Below are positions 44,670-53,594 of a stretch of DNA of 64,000 nt, in pieces. Within the stretch, counting starts at the first letter, position 1. The number at the start of each line of letters is the position of its first letter. The notes beneath the pieces were generated by a model that made no database searches, had not been told where the DNA came from, and was given only the letters and a program-made list of their open reading frames with translations. The stretch spans positions 372,001-436,000 of the forward strand of contig NZ_JOCT01000004.1 of NCBI RefSeq assembly GCF_000717875.1, in the 5' to 3' direction. The position numbers were made by a program, and so were the translations under genes. The stretch is from Streptomyces sp. NRRL S-455 (GTDB taxonomy: Bacteria > Actinomycetota > Actinomycetes > Streptomycetales > Streptomycetaceae).

Positions 44670-47291
44670 GTGAAGACCCTGCTCATCGACAATTACGACT
44701 CGTACACGTACAACCTCTTCCAGTTGCTCGCCGAGGTGAACGGCGAGGAGCCCGTGGTGGTACGCAACGACGCCCCCGCCGACGAGCTGCCGGACCTCCG
44801 GGCGTTCGACAACCTCGTGGTGTCCCCCGGCCCCGGTCATCCGGGCGACGCGCGTGATTTCGGCATCGGGGCCAGGCTGCTCGCGACCTCCACGGTGCCC
44901 GTGCTCGGCGTGTGTCTGGGCCATCAGGGCATCGCGCTCGGGGAACGCGGGCTGGTGGAGCCCGCTCCGGAGCCGCGCCACGGGCATCTGTCGACGATCC
45001 GGCACGACGAACGGGACCTGTTCCGGGGCCTGCCGCAGAACTTCACCGCCGTCCGCTACCACTCGCTGTCCGTGCGCGAGCCGCTGCCGGAGACACTGCA
45101 GGCCACGGCCTGGGCGGAGGACGGTGTCCTGATGGGCCTGCGGCACCGCAGCCGGCCGCTGTGGGGGGTGCAGTTCCATCCGGAGTCCGTTCTCACGGAG
45201 TACGGCCACCGCATGCTCGTGAACTTCCGCAACCTGACCGCCGAACGGACCGGCAAGCTCCGTACGAAGAACACGGCGGTGCCGTCGCACCAGGAGGTCC
45301 GGCGCCGGTCCGTCGTCCCGGAATGCGACGCGGGAGTACGGCGGCCGACGGCGGCGCCTCGGGACGCGGTTGTCGCCGGGACCGGGGCGAGCGCCCGGTG
45401 GGCGGCCGGTCGTCGGACTGCGGCCGCCGCAGCCGTCTTCCAGGTCGCCGCCGTCTCCCAGGCCCGGGCCAACCCGCCCGGCGGGGCCGCCGGTTTCCAG
45501 GCCGACAGCACCCCGCCCAACGCGGCGGCCCTCCCTCAGACCACGGCGAACCCACCCGGCGGAGCCACCCTCCCCCGAACCACGGCGAACCCGCCCGGCG
45601 GAGGTGTCACCTCCCGCGCCGGGGCCAACCCGCCCAGCGGGGCCGCCCCTTCCAGTGACGCCACCCCGTCCAGCTCCGCCAGCCCGTCCCGGGAGGCCGT
45701 CGCGGCCGTGGAGGCCGCCGTGTCCGGTGCCGCTTCCACCGGCGCGTCGGCCCCGCCCGCCGCCGCCATCCCCCGGCCCCGCCGACCCGGCCGTACCGGC
45801 TACCGCCTGCACACCCGCCGGATCGCGGGTGCCGTCGACACCGAGGCGGTCTTCACCCGGATGTTCGCAGGGTCGCCGCGCGCGTTCTGGCTGGACAGTT
45901 CGCTGGTCGAACCGGGGCGGTCGAGGTTCTCGTTCCTGGGGGACGACAGCGGGCCGCTGGCCGAGTTCGTGCGGTACGACGTCTCCACCGGGCGCTGTGC
46001 GATCGAGCGGGCGGGGCGGCCGGTGCGCCGGGTCGCGGCGAGTGTCTTCGACTACCTCAAGCGGCAGCTGACGACCCGCCGGGTCGATGCCACGGGGTTG
46101 CCGTTCGACTTCGCCGGGGGTTACGTCGGCTACTTCGGCTACGAGGTGAAGGCCGACTGCGGGTCGCCGAACCGCCACCGCTCCCCGGTTCCGGACGCCG
46201 CCTGGCTGTTCGCCGACCGGGTGATCGCGGTGGACCACCAGGAGGGCTTCACCTACGCCGTCTGCCTGGCGGAGGACACCCCGCAGGCCGCCCGGGAGGC
46301 CGCCGACTGGCTGGAGGGCGCGCTCGCCGACCTCACCTGTGTGGCGCCGGAGCGGCCCGCCCCGCCCGTGCCGTCGGCCGTCGCGGATCCCGGCGCCGCC
46401 GAGCCCTGGCTGGTGCGCGACCGGGCCCGGTACCTCGCGGACATCGAGGCGTGCCGGCGGGAGTTGCGCGCCGGCACCAGCTACGAGATCTGCCTGACGA
46501 ACGCCGCCCGGTTACCCGCACCGCCCGACGCGTTCGAGTACTACCGGACGCTGCGCCGCGACAACCCGGCCCCGTACGCGGCGTTCCTGAGGTTCGGGGA
46601 GCTGGAGGTGGCCGGTTCCTCGCCCGAGCGGTTCCTGCGGATCGGCCGGGACGGTACCGCCGAGGCCAGGCCCATCAAGGGCACCGCGCCACGGGGCGAC
46701 GGGCCGGAGGAGGACGCCCGGCTGCGGGACGCGCTCGCGTCGGACGCGAAGACCCGGGCCGAGAACCTGATGATCGTCGACCTGCTCCGCAACGACCTGG
46801 GACAGGTGTGCCGGACGGGGACGGTGCGGGTCTCCAAGCTCATGGCCACGGAGACGTACGCCACGGTGCACCAGCTCGTCTCGGCCGTGGAGGGACGGCT
46901 GCGTGCGGACACGGACGCGGTGGACTGTGTGCGGGCCTGCTTCCCCGGCGGGTCGATGACCGGTGCGCCGAAGCTGCGCACACTGGAGATCATCGACTCG
47001 CTGGAGACCGAGGCACGTGGCGTCTACTCGGGCGCGCTCGGCTACTTCGGGTGCGGTGGCGGCGCGGATCTCAGCATCGTCATCCGCACCGCCGTGTTCG
47101 CCGACGGATCGATGCACCTGGGCGCGGGCGGCGCGATCGTCCTCGGCTCCGACCCGGACGCGGAGTACGAGGAGATGCTGCTGAAGACCGCGGCCCCGAT
47201 GCGGGCCCTGCACCAGCACACGGCCGACCGGATCCGGCGGCAGGATCCGCCGGGGCACCGGGCCGGGGCGGCCGAGGAGGCCCGGCGATGA
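44670..47291 (+). CDS. pabAB: aminodeoxychorismate synthase, PabA-PabB fusion with long linker
   Basis: The 873-residue protein has an N-terminal glutamine amidotransferase (residues 1-193) with triad Cys82 (GVCLGHQG), His170 and Glu172. A linker of about 180 residues follows, full of Ala/Pro/Gly/Ser and ANPPGGA-like units (about 266-335), then a chorismate-binding domain (from about 375). PIKGT with Lys670 marks aminodeoxychorismate rather than anthranilate synthase, which has PIAGT. It makes 4-amino-4-deoxychorismate for p-aminobenzoate. Fused enzymes of this type are usually found in antibiotic clusters and have much shorter linkers. No PabC lyase is nearby. ATGA overlap couples it to the next gene. 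Confidence 0.9.
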   Translation: MKTLLIDNYDSYTYNLFQLLAEVNGEEPVVVRNDAPADELPDLRAFDNLVVSPGPGHPGDARDFGIGARLLATSTVPVLGVCLGHQGIALGERGLVEPAPEPRHGHLSTIRHDERDLFRGLPQNFTAVRYHSLSVREPLPETLQATAWAEDGVLMGLRHRSRPLWGVQFHPESVLTEYGHRMLVNFRNLTAERTGKLRTKNTAVPSHQEVRRRSVVPECDAGVRRPTAAPRDAVVAGTGASARWAAGRRTAAAAAVFQVAAVSQARANPPGGAAGFQADSTPPNAAALPQTTANPPGGATLPRTTANPPGGGVTSRAGANPPSGAAPSSDATPSSSASPSREAVAAVEAAVSGAASTGASAPPAAAIPRPRRPGRTGYRLHTRRIAGAVDTEAVFTRMFAGSPRAFWLDSSLVEPGRSRFSFLGDDSGPLAEFVRYDVSTGRCAIERAGRPVRRVAASVFDYLKRQLTTRRVDATGLPFDFAGGYVGYFGYEVKADCGSPNRHRSPVPDAAWLFADRVIAVDHQEGFTYAVCLAEDTPQAAREAADWLEGALADLTCVAPERPAPPVPSAVADPGAAEPWLVRDRARYLADIEACRRELRAGTSYEICLTNAARLPAPPDAFEYYRTLRRDNPAPYAAFLRFGELEVAGSSPERFLRIGRDGTAEARPIKGTAPRGDGPEEDARLRDALASDAKTRAENLMIVDLLRNDLGQVCRTGTVRVSKLMATETYATVHQLVSAVEGRLRADTDAVDCVRACFPGGSMTGAPKLRTLEIIDSLETEARGVYSGALGYFGCGGGADLSIVIRTAVFADGSMHLGAGGAIVLGSDPDAEYEEMLLKTAAPMRALHQHTADRIRRQDPPGHRAGAAEEARR

Positions 47292-48811
47292 CCAGTCCGC
47301 AGGTCGCGCCGCGTCCGGCCGAGGCCCAGGCGCCCGGGAATCTCGCGGCCCAGCTGGAGGGTCAGGCCGGGCGGCGCGGGTGGGCCGGGCGGACCGCCTT
47401 CCACCAGGGCCACCGGGCCTGGACCCACGGCGAGGTGCACGACCTCGCGGCCCGCGCGGCCACCGTGCTCGCCGGGCACGGGGTACGCCCCGGCGACCGC
47501 GTGCTGCTGGCGCTGCCCGACTCCGTCGCCTGGGTGACGGCCTTCCTCGCCACCGCCCGGCTCGGCGCCGTCGCGGTCCTGGTCAATCCCGAACTCCCCG
47601 CGGCCGACCACGCGTTCCTGGCCGAGGACACCGCGGCGGTGCTGTGTGTGACCGGGCCCGGCCTGGAGGAACGTTTCACCGGTCGGGTGGGGATCGGCGC
47701 CGACCAGCTGATGGCGCTCGCCCCGGCGGCCGAGCCCGCGCCCGCCCACCAGGTCGACGCGCACACCCCGCTCTACGTCCAGTACACCTCCGGCACCACC
47801 GGCCGCCCCAAGGGCGTCGTGCACACACACGGCGATCCGCGGACGTACCACGACCTGGTCGGGCGGCGGGTTCTGCGGATCACCGGGGACGACGTCACCC
47901 TGTCGGTGTCGAAGCTGTTCTTCGCCTACGGCTTCGGCAACGCCTTCGTCTTCCCGCTGTTCTCCGGCTCGTCCGCCGTCCTGGTGGACCGGCGTCCCAG
48001 CCCCGCCGTCATCGACGAACTCGTCGCCCGGCACCGGGTGACGCTGCTCTACTCCGTGCCGTCCGCGTACGCCGCGCTGGTGGCCGAGCGGGGTCACGGG
48101 CACGAGGGCTGCTTCGCCTCGGTGCGGGCCGCCGTGTCGGCCGGTGAGGGCCTGCCGGAAGGGCTCGCGCGGCAGGTGGGCGCGTTGCTCGGGGCGCCCG
48201 TGCTGGAGCAGATCGGCTCCACCGAGGCCGGTCACGCCTTCTGCGCGAACAGCTTCGCCCACAACCACCCGGGCACCGTCGGCCGCCCCGTCCCCGGCTT
48301 CGAGGTGGAGTTGCGGGACCGGGACGGGCGGCCGGTGCCGGACGGCGCGGAGGGCGAGATGTGGGTGCGCGGCCCGACGGTGACGCCCGGCTACCTGAAC
48401 CGGCCCGAGGAGAGCGCCCGCACCCTGGTGGGCGGCTGGCTGGCCACCCGCGACCGGGCGTGCCGCGAGACGGACGGCACCTACCGGCATCTGGGCCGGG
48501 CCGACGACATGGAGATGGTCGGCGGCATCACCGTTTCCCCGCTGGAGGTGGAGGCCGTGCTGTGCGGCCATCCGGCGGTGCGGGAGGTGGCGGTCGCCGC
48601 AGTGCCCGACGGGCGGGGCGCGAGCCGGCTGCGGGCCTTCGTCGTTCCGGGCGTCCCGGTGCGGGACGGCCTGGCGGACGAGCTCCTCGGCCTGGCGCGC
48701 GAGGGCCTCGCCGCGTTCAAGGTCCCCCGCAGCGTCAGCTTCGTCCCCTCGCTGCCGCGCACCGCCACCGGGAAGCTCCGCCGCCATCTGCTCCGCCGGG
48801 GCGCCTGGTGA
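47288..48811 (+). CDS. benzoate-CoA ligase family enzyme (candidate 4-aminobenzoate-CoA ligase)
   Basis: The 507-residue adenylate-forming enzyme has P-loop YTSGTTGRPKGVVH, the benzoate-CoA-ligase signature SKLFFAYGFGNAFVFPL, QIGSTEAGHAF, and a C-terminal PRTATGKLRR with the catalytic Lys. It should activate an aromatic acid as acyl-AMP and acyl-CoA; following pabAB by a 4-bp overlap, p-aminobenzoate or a derivative is the likeliest substrate. The same activity loads PABA in aromatic polyene pathways, but no polyketide synthase is in the window. It overlaps or abuts the next ligase. Confidence 0.85.
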   Translation: MTSPQVAPRPAEAQAPGNLAAQLEGQAGRRGWAGRTAFHQGHRAWTHGEVHDLAARAATVLAGHGVRPGDRVLLALPDSVAWVTAFLATARLGAVAVLVNPELPAADHAFLAEDTAAVLCVTGPGLEERFTGRVGIGADQLMALAPAAEPAPAHQVDAHTPLYVQYTSGTTGRPKGVVHTHGDPRTYHDLVGRRVLRITGDDVTLSVSKLFFAYGFGNAFVFPLFSGSSAVLVDRRPSPAVIDELVARHRVTLLYSVPSAYAALVAERGHGHEGCFASVRAAVSAGEGLPEGLARQVGALLGAPVLEQIGSTEAGHAFCANSFAHNHPGTVGRPVPGFEVELRDRDGRPVPDGAEGEMWVRGPTVTPGYLNRPEESARTLVGGWLATRDRACRETDGTYRHLGRADDMEMVGGITVSPLEVEAVLCGHPAVREVAVAAVPDGRGASRLRAFVVPGVPVRDGLADELLGLAREGLAAFKVPRSVSFVPSLPRTATGKLRRHLLRRGAW

Positions 48812-48834
48812 ACACCACGGAAAGGAACGGCCAC

Positions 48835-50412
48835 ATGCGACAGTCGCAGCCCCTGCTCGCCGACCGCGGCTTCTACCTGGGACCCGTCTTCCGGAGGGCT
48901 GCCGACCGGCACGGCGCCGTCTTCGTCACCCTGGACCGGCCGCTGGACGTCGCCCCCGCTCTCGGCGTCGACCTGAGCTACACCGTGCTGGCCGACCTGG
49001 TCGACGACCTGTCCGGCCGGTTGTGGGAGGCCGGGGTGCGGCCCTCGGAGCAGGTCGTCGTGCACAAGGCGGACAACGTCGACATCATGCTGCTGACCTG
49101 TGCCCTCTCCCGGATCGGCGCCGTGCCGGTGCTGCTGTCGCCGACGCTGGCCCCGGACGTGGCCGGGCAGCTCCTGAGACGGCTGCGCAGACCGTGGCTG
49201 GTCACCGACCGCGCCACACTGGAGGGACTGCGCGAGGTCGCCCTGTCCGGGCTGGTGCGCCGGACGCTGTCCGTGGACGACACGCCCCGTGCGGAGCCCC
49301 TTTCGAAGTACGCGGGCGCCGAACCGCCCCCGCCCGTGCGGCTCCACCCCCGCGAACCCGCGCTGATCACCCACAGCTCGGGCACCACCGGCGTGCCCAA
49401 GCTGGCCGTGCACTGCCCGCGCACCATGTGGAACCGGCTCGTGCCGCAGCAGGCGATGGGCTGGCCCACCCGGGGTGAGCCCGCGGCACTGCACATGTCG
49501 TTCGTGCACTCGCGCTTTTACCATCTGCTGGGCGTCCTGCTGCACTTCGGCAGCCCCCTCGTGCTGATCACCGACCCGGACCCGGCCGCCGTGGGCCCAC
49601 TGCTGGTCCGGCACCGGCCCGGCATCGTGGAGACGCACCCCAACACGTTCGTGCTGTGGGAGGAGCTGGCCGACGCGCCCGGGGCCCCGCTCTCCCGGGT
49701 CCGGTCCTACGGCTCCACGTTCGACGCGATCCATCCGCGCACCGTACGGCGCCTGCTGGACGCGTCGCGGCGCCGCACGCCCTGGCTGCTCCAGCTGTAC
49801 GGGCAGAGCGAGACCGGCCCGGTGGCGTTCCAGGTGGTGACCCGGAGCAGCGCCTCCCGGGCGGACGGCCGCCGGGTCGGGTTCGGGATACCCGGCTTCA
49901 CCCGGGTCCGGGTCACCGACGCCGAGGGCCGACGGGTTCCGCCCGGCACCCCGGGCCGGATCGAGGCCCGCACCCGGGGCCGGATCCTCACCTACCTCGG
50001 CATGCCGGAGCGCTACGAGCGTCAGCTCACCGACGGCTGGTGGGAGATGGGCGACCTGGGCTACCGGAGCCGCCTGGGCGCCCTGTACCTGATCGACCGG
50101 GAGATCGACCGGATCGACGCGGTGCACAGCAACCTGGAGGTCGAGGACGCGTTGATGTCCCGTCTCGAGGAGCTGCGGGAGGTCGTCATCGTGCCGGGCG
50201 CGGACCGCGAGCCGGTGCCGGTGGTGTGCGTGCGCGGCGAGCGGCCCCTGGACCCGGAGCGCTGGCGGAGGGCCACGGCCGGGCTGCCGGCGATGGCCGA
50301 GCCGCGGCAGTGGCGCTTCGAGGACCTGCCGATGACCGCGACCTGGAAGGTGAAGCGGGTGGAGATCGCCCGGATGCTCACCGAGAGCGACAGGGCGGGT
50401 GTGCGGGCATGA
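48835..50412 (+). CDS. second class I adenylate-forming enzyme (acyl-CoA ligase-like)
   Basis: The 525-residue protein has THSSGTTGVPKLAVH, YGQSETGPVAFQ, GDLGYRS and a C-terminal TATWKVKR with the expected Lys, so it should be catalytically competent. Its middle (SFVHSRFYHLLGVLLHFGSP) differs from the benzoate ligase before it, so it recognises another acid. ATG 48835 with GGAAAGGAA upstream is chosen; a GTG at 48808 overlaps the previous stop as GTGA. It may activate the partner acid, or the p-aminobenzoate while the first enzyme uses something else; substrate is unknown. Confidence 0.82.
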   Translation: MRQSQPLLADRGFYLGPVFRRAADRHGAVFVTLDRPLDVAPALGVDLSYTVLADLVDDLSGRLWEAGVRPSEQVVVHKADNVDIMLLTCALSRIGAVPVLLSPTLAPDVAGQLLRRLRRPWLVTDRATLEGLREVALSGLVRRTLSVDDTPRAEPLSKYAGAEPPPPVRLHPREPALITHSSGTTGVPKLAVHCPRTMWNRLVPQQAMGWPTRGEPAALHMSFVHSRFYHLLGVLLHFGSPLVLITDPDPAAVGPLLVRHRPGIVETHPNTFVLWEELADAPGAPLSRVRSYGSTFDAIHPRTVRRLLDASRRRTPWLLQLYGQSETGPVAFQVVTRSSASRADGRRVGFGIPGFTRVRVTDAEGRRVPPGTPGRIEARTRGRILTYLGMPERYERQLTDGWWEMGDLGYRSRLGALYLIDREIDRIDAVHSNLEVEDALMSRLEELREVVIVPGADREPVPVVCVRGERPLDPERWRRATAGLPAMAEPRQWRFEDLPMTATWKVKRVEIARMLTESDRAGVRA

Positions 50413-51587
50413 CCCCGGTCCTGGTCGTGGGCGCCGGACCGGTGGGCCTGTCGGCGGCCCTCGCGCTGCGGGCGCACGCGCTGCCGGTGGTACTGCTGGA
50501 GGCCGACCCCGACGACCGGGAACGGCCCGGCAGCCGGGCCCTGTTCGTGCACCGCGAGACCCTCGGCCTGCTCGACGCCATGCGGCCCGGGCTGGCCGCC
50601 GAGATCACCTCGTACGGACGGACCTGGCACACCAGGCGCACCCTCTACCGGGGTCGTGAGGTGTACGCCCGCACCTTCCCCCCGCCGTCCGGTCCACCGC
50701 CCTTCACCAGCCTGCGCCAGACGGACACCGAGCGGTTCCTGCGCGCGGCCTGCGATCGGGCCGGGGTGGAGTTCGTGTGGGGTTCGCGCGTGACGGGCGT
50801 ACGCGCCACCGAGACGGAAGTCCGGCTGACGAGTGAGGACGGGCGGGTGTGGACGGGAGCGTTCGTGGTCGCCGCCGACGGGGCCCGCTCGGCGGTCCGG
50901 CGGGAGCTGGGCATCGCCATGGAGGGCACGCACGGCGAGGGTTTCCACGTCGTCGTGGACGTGGCCGACCTGCCGGGCGCCGAACTGCCGCTGGAACGGG
51001 TGTTCCATTACGAGCATCCCGGGGTCGGCGGGCGCAGTGTGATGCGGGTGCCGTTCACCGGGGGCTTCCAGGTGGACCTCCAGTGCCGGGACGACGACCG
51101 GCAGGAGGAGTACGGCACCGAGGAAGCCGTGCGCCGCTGGCTGCCCGCGGTCGTCGGGGACGGCTACGGCGAGCGGATCCTGTGGGTGTCGACATACCGC
51201 TTCCTGCGCAAGGTGGCGGCCTCGTTCACCGATCCGCACCGGCGGGTGCTGCTGGCGGGCGAGGCGGCGCATCTCTTCCCACCGTTCGGGGCGCGCGGGA
51301 TGAACAGCGGGATCGCGGACGCGGCGGCCGCCGCCGAGGCGATCGCCGCGGGAACCGGCGAGGCGGTCGACGGGTTCGCCTCGGTGCGGCGCGCGGCGGC
51401 CCTGTTCAACAGCGCCGCCGCCGGAGCCGCCCTGGACCATCTGCGGCCGCATCGCCGGATCGTGAAGGCCAGGCAGCGTGCGGCGGCGGCCCTGGCACCG
51501 GTGCTGCCGTGGTGCGGATCGTGGCTGGAGCACGCGCCGTACGGCCCCCGGCACGGGGCACCGGCCGTCGCGGGGCGCACATACTGA
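50409..51587 (+). CDS. FAD-dependent aromatic monooxygenase (PHBH-like)
   Basis: The 392-residue flavoprotein has GAGPVGLSAALAL at the start, the DG motif AADGARSAVRREL near residue 155, and the second FAD motif as LLAGEAAHLFPPFGARGMN with Glu in place of the usual Asp. Class A flavin hydroxylases add oxygen to activated aromatics such as 4-hydroxy- or 4-aminobenzoate, matching the genes before it. An ATGA overlap links it to the ligase. It is the last gene of the operon, followed by a T-rich terminator. The exact product cannot be deduced. Confidence 0.85.
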   Translation: MTPVLVVGAGPVGLSAALALRAHALPVVLLEADPDDRERPGSRALFVHRETLGLLDAMRPGLAAEITSYGRTWHTRRTLYRGREVYARTFPPPSGPPPFTSLRQTDTERFLRAACDRAGVEFVWGSRVTGVRATETEVRLTSEDGRVWTGAFVVAADGARSAVRRELGIAMEGTHGEGFHVVVDVADLPGAELPLERVFHYEHPGVGGRSVMRVPFTGGFQVDLQCRDDDRQEEYGTEEAVRRWLPAVVGDGYGERILWVSTYRFLRKVAASFTDPHRRVLLAGEAAHLFPPFGARGMNSGIADAAAAAEAIAAGTGEAVDGFASVRRAAALFNSAAAGAALDHLRPHRRIVKARQRAAAALAPVLPWCGSWLEHAPYGPRHGAPAVAGRTY

Positions 51588-51596
51588 GAAAGGGAA

Positions 51597-51640
51597 GCGC
51601 CGGGCCGAAAGGAATCGACCCGGCGCGCTTTCCGTTTTTC
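51597..51640. terminator. hairpin with T-tract after the pab operon
   Basis: GCGCCGGG (51597-51604) pairs with CCCGGCGC (51619-51626), followed by TTTCCGTTTTTC. This classical intrinsic terminator is unusual for such GC-rich DNA. It lies between the convergent stops of the monooxygenase (51587) and an AhpD-like gene (51643). Confidence 0.75.
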
Positions 51641-51642
51641 TC

Positions 51643-52110
51643 TCAGTTTTTCGGAACCATTCGCGTCGCTATCGCGATCCGGTTGTACGCGTTGATGACG
51701 GTGGCCGCCCAGATCAGTGCCGCGATCTGGTTCTCGTCGAAGACCTCGGCCGCCTCGGCGTAGACCGCGTCGGGGACGTGACCGTCGTGCACGAGGGTCA
51801 CCGCCTCGGTCAACGACAGTGCCGCGCGCTCGCGAGCGGTGAAGAAGGGTGTCTCCCGCCAGGCGTTCAGGGTGTAGATGCGCTGCTCCGTCTCGCCCTG
51901 GGCGCGGGCGTCCCTGGTGTGCGTGTCGAGGCAGAACGCGCAGCCGTTGATCTGCGAGGCGCGGATCCTGACGAGTTCCAGCAGTTCTGGTTCGAGTTTG
52001 GCTTCCTGGGCCGCGGAAACGGCGGAGGCGTGCAGGGAGCCCATTGCGGCGGAGACGTCGGGGGTGATTTTCTTCAACGCGACACGGGATATGGAAGGGC
52101 TTTCGCTCAT
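51643..52110 (-). CDS. carboxymuconolactone decarboxylase/AhpD-like protein
   Basis: The 155-residue protein has the AhpD-type redox motif CAFCLDTH (Cys57, Cys60, His64) in an all-alpha fold, and ends with the family motif NAYNRIAIATRMVP. Members reduce peroxides or alkylhydroperoxidase partners. Single gene, convergent with the monooxygenase and 48 bp downstream of the MocR gene in the same direction. Two further AhpD-like genes lie beyond MocR. Confidence 0.88.
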   Translation of the reverse strand: MSESPSISRVALKKITPDVSAAMGSLHASAVSAAQEAKLEPELLELVRIRASQINGCAFCLDTHTRDARAQGETEQRIYTLNAWRETPFFTARERAALSLTEAVTLVHDGHVPDAVYAEAAEVFDENQIAALIWAATVINAYNRIAIATRMVPKN

Positions 52111-52158
52111 GCGGTGACTTTATCCGCCCGATCTCGTTCCGGAAGGGAATTCGCGCGA

Positions 52159-53547
52159 TTATCCGGGCAGTACCGCGCACAGCGCGTCCAGCGCTCCCGA
52201 CCAGGCGTGGTCCGGTGGTGTCCCGTATCCGACGACCAGGGCGTCGAGCGGCGTGGCCCGCGCGGAGGGGTGGGTGTAGCGGGTGAGTCCGTGGAGCGCG
52301 AGACCCCGCCAGTGGGCCGCCTGGACCACCGACTGCTCCGTGCCGGGCGGCAGCCGCAGCAGGACGTGCAGACCGGCCGCGATGCCGGTGACGCGGACCT
52401 CGGGGGCCCGGGCCGCCGCGGCGGCGACCAGGGCGTCCCGGCGGCGCCGGTAGCGCAGCCGGGCCGTGCGGACATGCCGGTCGTAGGCCCCGGAGGTGAG
52501 GAACTCGGCCAGGGTCAGCTGGTCCAGCACCCCGCAGGTGTCGACGCCGCCCTTCGCCGCGGCGACCTCCTGGGCGAGGCCCGGCGGCAGCACCATCCAG
52601 GCCAGCCGCAGGCCGGGGGCGAGGGACTTGCTGGCGGTGCCCAGGTGGACCACCCGGTCGGGGTCCAGGCCCTGGAGCGCGCCCACGGGCTGACGGCCGT
52701 AGCGGAACTCACCGTCGTAGTCGTCCTCCAGCACCAGCCCGCCGGTGCGGCGTGCCCAGTCCACGACGGCGGCCCGGCGGTCGCGGTGCAGGGGCATGCC
52801 CATGGGGAACTGGTGGGCGGGGGTGAGCAGAACCGCGTCGGCGCCGGCCGGCTCGCCCGGGTCGGTGCCCAGTCGGTCGAAGGGCAGCGGCGTGATGTGC
52901 AGGCCCGACGCGGCCAGGATCCTCCAGTGCACGTCGAGGCCGTACGACTCGACCGCGACCGTCCGTGCGCCGCGCGATCGCAAAACCGAGCCGAGCAGCT
53001 TCAGACCGTGTGCGAACCCACCGCACACCACGATCCGTTCGGGGTCGGTGCGTACACCCCGGGCCCGGGAGAGGTAGCCGGCGAGCGCGGCCCGCAGTTC
53101 GGGACGCCCGCGGGGGTCGCCGTAGTCCAGCGCGTGGGACGGGGCGGCGGTGAGGGCGCGGCGGGCGGCCCTGAGCCACTCCGCACGCGGGAAGGAGCTG
53201 AGGTCGGGGCTGCCGGGGCGCAGGTCGTAGGCGGGGCGGGCGGGTTCTCGCGGGTGGGGTACGGCGCCGGCCGGCGGGACGACCGTCCTCCCGGCGACCC
53301 GGGTCCCGGAGCCCTGCCGGGCCGTGAGCCAGCCCTCGGCGACCAGGTCGCCGTAGGCGTCGGCGACCGTGTTGCGGGCGATGCCCAGGTCGGCGGCGAG
53401 CGCTCGGGAGGACGGCAGCCGGGTGCCGGGGGCCAGCCGGCCGGATCGGACCGCCTCGCGCAGGGCGTCGGTCAGCCCCCTGCGCAGGCCCGGCCCGGTC
53501 GGCTCCACGTGCAGGTCGACCCCGAAAGTGGCCCAAGGTTCCGCCAT
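52159..53547 (-). CDS. MocR/PdxR family regulator (GntR DNA-binding plus aminotransferase-like domain)
   Basis: The 462-residue protein begins with a GntR winged helix (TDALREAVRSGRLAPGTRLP ... NTVADAYGDLVAEGWL) and continues as a fold-type I aminotransferase-like domain with the PLP lysine Lys307 in GTASKSLAPG and LEDDYDGEFRY. MocR proteins sense PLP or amines. It is divergent from an AhpD-like gene 47 bp away; the start has a TATGGT 8 bases upstream and no ribosome site, so it is likely leaderless. It should control the AhpD/PEP-mutase unit. Confidence 0.9.
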   Translation of the reverse strand: MAEPWATFGVDLHVEPTGPGLRRGLTDALREAVRSGRLAPGTRLPSSRALAADLGIARNTVADAYGDLVAEGWLTARQGSGTRVAGRTVVPPAGAVPHPREPARPAYDLRPGSPDLSSFPRAEWLRAARRALTAAPSHALDYGDPRGRPELRAALAGYLSRARGVRTDPERIVVCGGFAHGLKLLGSVLRSRGARTVAVESYGLDVHWRILAASGLHITPLPFDRLGTDPGEPAGADAVLLTPAHQFPMGMPLHRDRRAAVVDWARRTGGLVLEDDYDGEFRYGRQPVGALQGLDPDRVVHLGTASKSLAPGLRLAWMVLPPGLAQEVAAAKGGVDTCGVLDQLTLAEFLTSGAYDRHVRTARLRYRRRRDALVAAAAARAPEVRVTGIAAGLHVLLRLPPGTEQSVVQAAHWRGLALHGLTRYTHPSARATPLDALVVGYGTPPDHAWSGALDALCAVLPG

Positions 53548-53555
53548 GGAAATGG

Positions 53556-53587
53556 ACCATACTCCTGGGCTGCTTCGCTTCTAGGGT
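53556..53587. promoter_or_regulatory. overlapping divergent promoters of mocR and ahpD-like genes
   Basis: TATGGT on the minus strand (53561-53556) ends 8 bases before the mocR ATG; TAGGGT on the plus strand (53582-53587) ends 7 bases before the AhpD ATG. Each -10 box falls where the other promoter's -35 should be. A GGACCAT element shared with the minus -10 may be the MocR site. RNA polymerase cannot occupy both promoters together. Confidence 0.5.
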
Positions 53588-53594
53588 CGAGGAC

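Noticed and set aside
44670..47291. Anthranilate synthase (TrpE/TrpG fusion)
   Set aside because: The chorismate-binding domain has PIKGT with the Lys typical of aminodeoxychorismate synthase, not PIAGT, and no trp genes are nearby.
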